Assembly: GCA_036674765.1 (NCBI GenBank)
Contig: JARVKI010000131.1
Span: 1 to 64,000 of the forward strand
DNA length: 64,000 nucleotides
Direction of reading: 5' to 3'
Origin: Seiridium cupressi
Taxonomy: Eukaryota; Ascomycota; Sordariomycetes; Amphisphaeriales; Sporocadaceae
The translations under genes were made by a program, and so were the position numbers. Positions 56,165 to 64,000 of the stretch are shown piece by piece. The notes beneath the pieces are model-generated. The model was not told the origin of the DNA, ran no database searches, and was given only the letters and a program-made list of their open reading frames with translations. Position 1 is the stretch's first letter; each line of letters starts with the position of its first letter.

Positions 56165-56719
56165 ATGGCTTCTACTGATATCAATCTTCACTTACCCTCG
56201 AGGTACCTCCCGGAGTCTGAAGAGTCCACACTGGCAACACCGCCTCTGGACTTATTCTGCCGCACGTGGGCCGTCACTCACTCCACGTTGTCCATGTGGC
56301 GTTCTGCCAAAAACGTCCGTATCACGTACAAGGACCTCGGGGACAGCAAGGTAGACGACCTAGTAGAATACGAGAAGAACGGGTCTCTCAAGAACGTGAA
56401 GGGCGTCGACAAGTTGCTGGGACCCGGGTCGTGGAACTGGCGCGGGAGCGGCCTTCTCAAGCTGATAACATCACACTGGGAGGTGCTGGGATTTGGTGAA
56501 CTTGCTACTGGCGAGCGCTGGATGGTCATCTGGTTCGCCAAGACCTTGTTCACGGAGGAGGGTGTTGATGTTCTCACCGATGAACAGGCAGGGCTGCCGG
56601 AACCGGCACTCAACACTATTTTGGACAGGCTCGCCAAGCTGGACCACGTCGGCAAGATCGTCGAGAAGGACATGAAACCGGTCGATATCAAACTGCCCTG
56701 GACGCTGAAAGATGCTTAG
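56165..56719 (+). CDS. Uncharacterised ~184-aa protein, lipocalin-like pattern
   Basis: Start at ATG 56165 in a good context (CACCATGGCT); 184 aa ending TLKDA at TAG. Recurrent features are FCRTWAVTHSTLSMWRSAKN followed by VRITYKDL, then WNWRGSGLLKLITSHWEVLG, and the C-terminal ILDRLAKLDHVGKIVEKDMK. The alternating Trp-rich beta-strand pattern recalls small fungal lipocalin-like proteins of unknown function; this is a resemblance and not a domain assignment. No signal peptide. The stop is followed by another open stretch in the same frame (see 56744-57070). Confidence 0.6.
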   Translation: MASTDINLHLPSRYLPESEESTLATPPLDLFCRTWAVTHSTLSMWRSAKNVRITYKDLGDSKVDDLVEYEKNGSLKNVKGVDKLLGPGSWNWRGSGLLKLITSHWEVLGFGELATGERWMVIWFAKTLFTEEGVDVLTDEQAGLPEPALNTILDRLAKLDHVGKIVEKDMKPVDIKLPWTLKDA

Positions 56720-56743
56720 GAGAATGCCTGTCAAGGTAGCGTG

Positions 56744-57070
56744 ATGTACATCGCCGGAGTCGGTTGGATTGCCAGGCGCGATGGAACTGGAGAGAAATTC
56801 AGTCTGGATGCCAATGGTGTCTTCAAGCCTGGTCTGAGGAGGCACGTTCCGCGGAGTCCCGTGGAAGCTGCAGAACAGAAGGAGAGGGAACCCAGAGCAC
56901 ATCGGACGCTCCACGAAGTTCTGCATTACTTCGGACACCCGTGGGAAAGACACCGAACCATCCCGGATGCCGTGGCTGATCACTGGAGCTCCATTTCACT
57001 CGGGATAAGCCAAATGAGGGGTCGTTGGTGGGAAGTTTTCAGTAATTGGTTTAACGACGATATCCTGTGA
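56744..57070 (+). CDS. Downstream in-frame ORF of 108 aa, possible extension or separate gene
   Basis: The frame continues unchanged from the preceding gene after its TAG (56717-56719). ATG at 56744 gives 108 aa: GVGWIARRDGTGEKFSLDAN, LRRHVPRSPVEAAEQKERE, LHEVLHYFGHPWERHRTIP and the end MRGRWWEVFSNWFNDDIL. The composition looks coding. It could be a separate small gene, a C-terminal extension lost through one nonsense change, or a readthrough product. No known family. Confidence 0.35.
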   Translation: MYIAGVGWIARRDGTGEKFSLDANGVFKPGLRRHVPRSPVEAAEQKEREPRAHRTLHEVLHYFGHPWERHRTIPDAVADHWSSISLGISQMRGRWWEVFSNWFNDDIL

Positions 57071-57721
57071 TTATTCTAATTCATTCCCCTCGCTCCCATA
57101 CATGTTGTATAGGTACACGCGGGGGCACGTCGAATACTAGTGGACTATGTATAGTATCTTATCTTGTACTCTTCTACATGCGAGTCACGAAATGGACGGG
57201 GCCACTGACATGGTTCAGTAACAATGGGTGATTCGTATGTGATGCTCACACTTAACTACAAATCCAAGGCTTCGCCAAGATCAGCAGACGATGGTGTATG
57301 CTTGGTGTCACAAGGCTTGTGGAATCAAGGCTTGCCCTCTGGTTGAATTGATCGTGTCTGACGTGTGCCAACCGAAGGGTGTCACATGGGCGGAATCAGT
57401 TCGTCGATGGCCAACTAATTGCCACACCACAAGCAAGCATCGCATGAACCAGTGGTAACCTGGAGAGTGATTATTCGACGTGGGAGGGACCGCGTTTCAT
57501 TTTCCATTTTCGCAGGCGGTCGGTTCGAAAGTACCTCGATTCACGTGCCCACCCTACCCTAATCGAACGATAATCAAACCTTTGACTGACCGCTACGTGG
57601 ACGTGTCCCGTGAATGCGTGCCATGCCGACTACTCCTGAACAGCCGCAGCGTGACTTGGTACAGATGCTTCTTCCACGCAGCCACTTAATACTATTGCGC
57701 TTAGGTATCATGGTCATGGCG
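57071..57721. other. Intergenic, no gene recognised
   Basis: 3' flanks of the two convergent genes. No motif or repeat of note. Confidence 0.5.
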
Positions 57722-58810
57722 CTAACCTGTACTCCGCGAGCCTCTATGCGGACTACGGTGTCTGTGGTGATGATGTCTATGTCGCCGTCTCTCTTCGTCC
57801 CTGTGCCTGTGCTTATCCTTATTGCTTCTTTGGTGGTCCCGATCAGTGTCAAGACTGAAACCTTCCAGTTCATCACTGTCACCGCCATCCCGCCGCCTCC
57901 ACTTCTCCCTCCTTCGCTCCTCTCTCCTCATTCGCCTGAGTTCTCTCTCCCGTTCCTCATTTGCTGCTTGCCTCTCTTTTTCTACCTCCCTGACCTTGGC
58001 TGCACCTCGTTTCATCATAGCCAAGGGATCGCTAGCATCGAGCCTCGCCGCATCGCGGTTCTTCCTGCCCGGATCCGGTCTACCGAATGCATCTTTACCA
58101 TCCTCTTCCTGGCCCTGATCTTGACTGTCGTCTTTGCGCGGACCACCAGCAGACGGAGCATACCAAGGTCCCCAAGCCGAAGCTTGAAACCCAGCCGCAT
58201 TTGAGAAGCGCATCCTGTGCTGATCCTCGTACTCGCGCTTCTTGCGCGCCTTCTCGGCTTCCGCTTCGGGGTTCTTGCGCTTGTCGGCAACGATGGAGGA
58301 GGGCCCGCCGAACAAATCGATGTGCCCGGCGGCATCGGTCAGTGGCGCATCGCTACTCTTGTGCGGCACCACTGCTGTAGCATCCTCGCTCTTAACGTAA
58401 GAGGTGCCTCCGGCCCGTTCGCGCGCGACGCGCATCTCAAAGTCCGTGTCATCTTCGCCTTGGCGCTTGCGCTTCCTTCGTTCCGGTCTATATCCTGTCG
58501 AGCCGCCGTCTCTATCCCGATGCCTCAACTGACCGTCCCTGTCTTTGTCTTCCGAAGGCGGTAGCAGGGGAGGCGGTGTTTCGCCGCGCAAGATGGCAAG
58601 TCGTCGTTCCGCGTCGATCTCCTGGAGGCGCTGCTCTTCAGCCTGTTCGCGATCGCGAGCAGCGGCTTCGTCGCGCCGCACGCGCTCGATGTTGTCGGTG
58701 TTGTACACGTTCCATGACTTCTTGCCTAAGAGGTGCCTAAGAAGGATGACTCAGTATGGAAGTCTTGAGAGCAGGGAGAAGCATTGTGGGGGGTGGACTT
58801 ACAGTGGCAT
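57722..58810 (-). CDS. CIR_N-domain protein, LENG1-like (nuclear, charged)
   Basis: Exons 58810-58803 and 58736-57722 give 340 aa; the 8-nt first exon (ATGCCACT) is joined through an intron GTAAGT..CTTAG, making MPLHLLGKKSWNVYNTDNIE. This is the CBF1-interacting co-repressor N-terminal (CIR_N) motif, LHxLGKKSWxxYNxxNIxRV, shared by LENG1, CIR1 and Cwc25-type splicing-associated proteins. Then comes an Arg/Glu/Ala-rich helix (RRDEAAARDREQAEEQRL), a conserved GHIDLFGG box, and long charged repeats. The tail is an Arg/His run (RRRHRHHHHRHRSPHRGSRS). The structure fits the LENG1 group, nuclear and possibly spliceosome-associated; the exact role is unproven. The tiny first exon is supported by perfect restoration of the motif. 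Confidence 0.85.
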
Positions 58811-59747
58811 CGTGAGAGTTGGTAATAGTTGCTGCGGTCTAGAAATGGCTAACTACGATGTAAGACCAGGGTCCGTGGAGGGGCAACTTTAACTAGTGCT
58901 TTGAAGCTCTTTGGACAGCTGAAGCAAGCCCAGACTGTGCGCTACTAAGCGCACTATGCGCACTGTTCTTCCTTCGGCTGGCATCGTTGCTCATAGGCAG
59001 CACTCGAAACTTCTTTAGATGAGTGACAATTGCCAGCTCTCCGCAAGTAAGAGCCTGTCGTTGCTTATTGTACTTGTTAAGATGTCTCTACTCTTCTATG
59101 TTCCAGCTTCAACCCTTGGCGAGTCGGATTGATTGAAAACAAGTAGGCTAACAGTCATACCAGAAGATAGGGACGGAATATTTAGTATCTGGTTTTATCG
59201 TTCTATCAGCCGTACTTAAATAGACCAAAAATATAATCCTCGATCACCGTAAAGATAACCTTTATAGGCTAAAAACAAATAAATCAAATATTGCCTTTCA
59301 GCTTAACCATAATAATCGGTATTCCAGGATATCAAAATCCTGAAGAAAAGTTTTCATTCGTAATATGAAGCGTTATTGTGGTGCTTTAATATGCGCCGAC
59401 CCTAAACTCCCTCGCCCAGTCGAAACGTGCGCACTGCAAGAGTTGCCAACGCGAGACAGCCTCTATACTACACAGACGAAATTAGGTCATGGAGGCTCGG
59501 GGGTATGCATATAAAAAGAAAAAGAAAAAAGGAAGGAAAGAGTTGGCTACCCAAACCTGTTATTTCGCGACATTGAACACATAAGGCTTTTTGTGCCAGT
59601 GGCCAAGTCACTTAGCTAACATAAGAAGCTGTACCTGGACGTTGACGATGAAGGGCTCTTTTGATACGAGCATTCCGATCTTAAAAGATGATAAATTAGT
59701 ATGCTAGAAAGCCTCTTTTCATCCAGGATGTCATTTGGGTTATCTTG
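58811..59747. other. Intergenic, AT-rich in its middle
   Basis: No gene. The part at 59190-59360 is AT-rich without frames and may be a short RIP-mutated fragment. A purine run (AAAAAGAAAAAGAAAAAAGG-like) lies at about 59516-59540. Confidence 0.5.
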
Positions 59748-60692
59748 CTAAGGCAGACACACTACTTCATCTCCGCGATGAACCAACTTCCCCAAAATCT
59801 CATACAACTTGTATTGCCTCGGATCCAGCGGGGATTCTATATGACTACATATATCCGAATGGATGGTGATGCCGAAATGGCCCATCTGTTCATCGAACGT
59901 ATTGCGAATTTTCACTAGCTCATCTCTCTCCATGGACGTCTGGGACGACGCATCGCTGGGGCTAGAACTGTCGCTGGGGGGCACGTCTTCGATCTCCGCC
60001 ATAACGATATCACCATCGTAATCACCTTCATTTCCATTCTCGCTTTCATGCTCCTCAGTCTCCCCAGGAAATAGGTTAAGGATATCTTGAGGCAGTTGCC
60101 GCCACAATACCCGGAACGCGGACTTCAGGGCTACGTTCTCTATTTTGTGCTGGTCGTTCAGGGGAATGCGCCTTAGTACCTCTGATATGAGCGCTGGTGC
60201 CTTCAACGGCTCGCTGTTGTGTAAAAGCCCCTGAGAGTAGAGAAGTTCAAAGGTGTGTATAGTGGTGACCCGGCCGATGCCATACAATGGAGGTTGGTGC
60301 ACCAACATACGTTTCCAGCTCGCTTGCGGGCGTTCAAACGCGGCCATCTTATCCATTGGCCACGGCATCTCCGGGAAAGGGCGGTCATCAGGGTCCATCC
60401 TCTCTTCTGTGAGAGAGTAGTACTCCGTCTCGTTCGTCGACGATAGCGCGTGCTCGAACAGGAAAGGGAAGCATCTTTCCAGAAGAGGGTTGTGGCGGGG
60501 GCTTGAAGCTTTGTCTTCGAGAAGGAATAGGTGTCGCTGGAGACGCGGGGATTTTGTGATGACTTGGTGCCATTGCTTGCAGACGCATAAGGCAGACACG
60601 AGAAGTCCTTGCATGTCTACCTGTAATAAAATTTCTTCCAGCAACTCCGGAATCAGGAGAGCTGCTGCTGGTTTAGCCTGATCATCAAACAT
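59748..60692 (-). CDS. F-box protein
   Basis: Single exon of 314 aa from ATG 60692. An F-box-like motif lies at residues 10-50: LLIPELLEEILLQVDMQGLL followed by SALCVCKQWHQVITKSPRLQ. F-box proteins bind Skp1 and bring substrates to SCF ubiquitin ligases. The rest has no LRR or WD repeats: a middle WPMDKMAAFERPQASWKRML with QPPLYGIGRV, as in the large ascomycete family of short F-box proteins, then an acidic/Ser-rich segment (SDSSSPSDASSQTSMERDEL). Substrate unknown. Divergent neighbours are far enough away that it has its own promoter. Confidence 0.85.
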   Translation of the reverse strand: MFDDQAKPAAALLIPELLEEILLQVDMQGLLVSALCVCKQWHQVITKSPRLQRHLFLLEDKASSPRHNPLLERCFPFLFEHALSSTNETEYYSLTEERMDPDDRPFPEMPWPMDKMAAFERPQASWKRMLVHQPPLYGIGRVTTIHTFELLYSQGLLHNSEPLKAPALISEVLRRIPLNDQHKIENVALKSAFRVLWRQLPQDILNLFPGETEEHESENGNEGDYDGDIVMAEIEDVPPSDSSSPSDASSQTSMERDELVKIRNTFDEQMGHFGITIHSDICSHIESPLDPRQYKLYEILGKLVHRGDEVVCLP

Positions 60693-61310
60693 CGTGGAGT
60701 CCTTGAGTCCAAGGGTCGGTATCTCTTCTTGAGTGTTTTACTAGAAGAAAGAGAAACCACCCATTCCCGTCTTGTCGTCTTAGATTTATGCATTTTTGAA
60801 ACCACTCGATGACTGTTGGTCATAGGGATGCGGTGGTGTAGAAGACAGTTGTGGATAATTAACCGCCGGGTTTCTCTTTGTCCCTGGACCTTCTACGTGT
60901 TATACGCAGACTAATATCTCACCCCCTGATAAGGACATTGTTCTTATCGAAGATCAAAGGCATTGTTTGCTCGTAATTGCGCTAAATCTGAAACATGTTC
61001 CATGACAGACGACTATCTGGTAGGAAGGATGAAATCTTCGAGAGAGAATCACCTTTTGTGCGAAAGATTCGGATCTATTTTTCTGGTCTTTGGGCTTCTA
61101 TCGAGGCCTTGAGGCATTACAACTTCATCCCCTCCGTCCTGCTAGAACATCAATCACTTCGTACTATTCGGCAATAAACCATAGCTATAAACCGCCCTTT
61201 TAAGAAGCACAGTAGTGTTTGTTTTGACTATTATGTATATGAAGAAGGGGGTGGGGTTACACCCCCAGGAAACATCAAGCAAAAGCCATGGCGGAATTTG
61301 ATTCTCTGCT
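60693..61310. other. Intergenic; one 60-codon plus-strand ORF
   Basis: A 60-codon frame with ATG (60995-61177) reads RRLSGRKDEIFERESPFVRK and IEALRHYNFIPSVLLEHQSL. It is protein-like but too short to judge. Otherwise the region holds 3' and 5' flanks. Confidence 0.4.
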
Positions 61311-63364
61311 TTACGTGAGTTCCTTATTGGCTTTAGTTACCCACTCAAATTCTGGATCATATCCCACATGAATGTATATTGTCCCCTTCGCGAGCCTGTA
61401 CCATACCTCACGAGCCCCATCAGCATCATCCATAGTGATTCTTTCCGACCGCTCTGCGCCTTTCCCCCCCTTCTTTGGTTTCCCAAATCCTGATGCAATG
61501 TCCCACTTCTTGTAGATAACGGATACTCGGTTGAGCTTATAGTGATCCTCCCAGACGAACTTTTTGTTCGCGGAAGCAGACCCGAGGCTAATTTTAGGGT
61601 TTGATACGAAGGCAGAGAGAATGCTGGAGACTATGTTTACTCCAGGTTTCTCGGCTGGAGGGTAGGAGGCCCAGCTCGCGTGCGGAAAACACGTTATCGA
61701 TTCGAGATGGGAACCACGGAGGAGGGCTTGGCTAATCTCATCCATTTTCCCTTCATCTGGTGCAAATTCGAATTCCCGCAACTGATGCAAGCCGTCCACA
61801 ATGGTTCTCACAGTCTCCGGGCCTAGATACGGGATATCGAAGCCGCTTGTTCTCCCTTTGTAAGATATGCGCAAGACCCTCAAATTCTTGTGCTTGAGTA
61901 TGGCCTGTACTAATGTGTTCGAGAGTCCGGGATTAGTGGTGTTGGCTGGATGTTGTGGATAGTCCGGGAGCTCCAGAGTCGTTAGAGTATCAAAGGAGGA
62001 AATGAAGCGACACTTGGCTTCGAACAGGGCATTCTGCTGTGCGGTATCATGCATATAGTCATGGTCGGTCATGTTGAGGCTTAGGGTTCGCAGGCTCAGA
62101 GGAACATCTGCTGCGCCTTGATATGAGGAAGCTCGGCTGATCAGATAGGGCTGAAGGAGACACTGTGGATCTCTCAGGTTTGCAAGACTGAGCTCACGTA
62201 ACTGGGTGAAGTCGATGGCCTTACCGAACTCCTGGATGAAATTCTCGTCGATTTCCGTGCCAGAAAGAGATAACGATCTCAAGGCAGTGAAGTCAGGCCC
62301 CTTTTTGCCGTTGCCCTTGGTATTCACCCCAGCCGAGGTCCTGAAATTCTTCTCCCAATCCTTCAAAAAAGGGGATGTATACGAGTCTGTCTCGATGGCC
62401 AAACTCTGAAGTGTTGATGCCGAGTTCCGCAGAATAGACTGAAAGGGATCAAGGGTCTCGAAACTGTTGTAGTTTTCCAAGTGTAGGTGCTTCAGATTCT
62501 TGATCCGGCCCAGTGGTTTCAGTTCTTCGGCCTCAGCGTGGTGAACATACAGACTCAGTGCTTTCAGGTTCGCGAGTGAGGCTAGGCTTTGGGACATGGA
62601 CCTACGGATGGTATCAGTGAAGCTCGCTGCATATTTTCCCATACAGGTGTAAATGAGGCCATGAGATGTTTACGAGGAAGCACTTACTTAGTCAGGATGC
62701 GCGTCTCTACGATCTCTAGATTCTCCATGTTTTTGAGCGCCTCTTCGACATATCTAAGGACAATGTACTTGTGCTTTTTCCCCGGATCTGCAACACCAAC
62801 CACCAGTCGTCTCACATAGTCCGCGCAGACAGGTCTGGCCCTCTCATCAAGGCCGGTAGGGAATCGTTCCTGTTGACCTTTGTACTTACCCTCCTTCTTG
62901 AGCTGCTTCTTCTGGGCGATGGTAAGATGTGGCTCGAGCGTCCGGATGAGCTTGGGGATGTGTGCGTGGAACATGGCCGCAACAGCAATGCGATCATACA
63001 GTGCGGGCATTGTAAGGGAGTAGAATCTCTTGCTAGTTCGGCCTAATGCTGCCATGGCGGATAAGTCTCCGATGTTGCCCAGAACCATGCTGAGCACTTC
63101 TGGCGGCAGAGACGATATCTTGGCTTGAGCTCCAGCGGTGTAGGATTGAGGATGAAGGCCTGGTGCTGTGCCCTTGCTCGTAGGGCCCGATTTCAGGGCT
63201 GCCGCTGCTTTGGTGGCCAGTTTCTCCGTTGGTGTTTTGCGCTTCGCCTTTTCCTCGACAATGGCTTCAGCAAGGGTGTCATGCTTGTCAGCACCTGTTT
63301 CTCGAGCCGGTGGATTTTGGAGTCTGGTGCTTCTTCTGGGGGCCATTGTCTCAATCTTGGGCAT
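61311..63364 (-). CDS. F-box / leucine-rich-repeat-like protein
   Basis: Two exons, 63364-62688 and 62601-61311, give 655 aa; the intron (GTAAGT..CGTAG) joins VETRILTK to SMSQSLASLANLK. The N-terminus is basic (APRRSTRLQNPPARE). The F-box at about 90-135 reads ISSLPPEVLSMVLGNIGDLS then ALGRTSKRFYSLTMPALYDR. Leu-rich repeats follow in the second exon: LKALSLYVHHAEAEELKPLG, LKHLHLENYNSF, LRSLSLSGTEIDENFI, LRELSLANLRDPQCLL, LRTLSLNMTDHDY. The C-terminus is not repeat-like. A second ATG at 63346 (MAPRRSTRLQ) may be the real start. Like the F-box gene next door it is predicted to be a substrate adaptor for SCF, with an unknown target. Confidence 0.88.
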
Positions 63365-64000
63365 TAACACTTTGACTTGATTCAGTTCAGAGAAGAAGTA
63401 TTATTCTAAATGAATGGAACTCTTAAGTATGATGCACTCGCGAAGGGGCCAAAGTTGCCTGGAAGGATTCGAAGCGCGCTAACACGTGATCCTCGGTGGT
63501 GCTAAAATACGTGCTGGTAGGGTATCTTCGTGAATTCGTTGTTTAAGATACACGACGTCTGCCTAAGAAGACCCATCAACGTGATCAAGTGTGGGAAGGA
63601 CGTCATGCAGGGATACGAGTACCTGAGTGTGATTTGGGCTAGGCAGTCACTAGACTAAACTAGAGTGACACGGACAGAGCACCGGCCAAGCGCGGTGGAA
63701 GCATTGTCGACATTCCGTCTCATTCCTGCGTCCCAACGGAGCCCCGGATAACTACGACCCGACAGAAATGTAGTTCTGTGAAGTGGCTCCCTCAGTGTTT
63801 TATTCTCCCGGTGTCACAGATCTATGCCACCGCAGCTGATTCCTACGATGGAAAGCGGTATGGGATTTGTCGTTTGCGAAGGGCATAGTCGTACATAACC
63901 AACATACAAAGGTGCCGCATGCCACAGCTTACCTATCCATACCTCATTCAACACACATAGCGAGTACGACGTGGGGCGTATACTTGTTGTGGGATTATGC
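63365..64000. other. Right-edge intergenic, no gene recognised
   Basis: Presumed promoter of the F-box/LRR gene; no convincing frame to the window end. Confidence 0.5.

Overview
The window is nuclear DNA from a filamentous ascomycete (Pezizomycotina). The evidence is short introns of about 45-105 nt with GTAAGT-like donors, CTAAC-like branch sites and YAG acceptors, and a fungal gene set: a NACHT/ankyrin NLR, HET-domain remains, a CAP20-type perilipin, a GH28 polygalacturonase, a bZIP/DUF3425 regulator, Dgk1 and KXD1. AT-saturated blocks and C-to-T-type nonsense changes look like repeat-induced point mutation (RIP). Class and genus cannot be fixed from the sequence alone.

Layout. Bases 1-27 kb are a gene-poor 'graveyard': an AT-rich block (1-540), one long open NLR gene (991-3927, minus), then a run of damaged genes. 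These are a trans-enoyl-reductase-like MDR (5899-7042), a thioesterase-superfamily gene (7216-8357), an MFS drug transporter lacking its middle (8719-9598), a HET gene (11390-13293), an aquaporin (about 18290-19371) and a rhodopsin-like membrane protein with a doubtful C-terminus (20294-21251). A CAP20-like perilipin (16095-16734) is the only clearly intact housekeeping-type gene there. From 28 kb on, most genes are intact: a DENN-domain protein (28304-31027), a small one-TM protein with PPxY motifs (33407-33939), a pirin with an added N-terminal anchor (34749-35876), an SGNH hydrolase (37489-38313), a polygalacturonase (39589-40769), an aldo-keto reductase (41626-42938) convergent with a bZIP factor (43084-44080), a broken subtilase (45438-46215), CTP-dependent diacylglycerol kinase Dgk1 (47295-48497), BLOC-type KXD1 (52648-53369), two uncharacterised proteins (54696-55301; 56165-56719, the latter with an in-frame downstream extension), a CIR_N/LENG1-like nuclear protein (57722-58810), an F-box protein (59748-60692) and an F-box/LRR-like protein (61311-63364).

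How they fit together. The enoyl reductase, thioesterase and MFS neighbours look like the rotting remains of a secondary-metabolism locus (inference). The NLR and the HET relic are both allorecognition/programmed-cell-death families, which often sit in fast-evolving RIP-prone DNA. The right-hand genes are mostly unrelated cell-biology genes. No tRNA, rRNA, CRISPR or intact transposon was recognised. No clearly novel system was found; the best leads are the decayed cluster, the PPxY membrane protein, the anchored pirin, the stop-separated double ORF at 56-57 kb, and the unrecognised coding-like relics at 23.5-24.1 kb and 41.2-41.5 kb.
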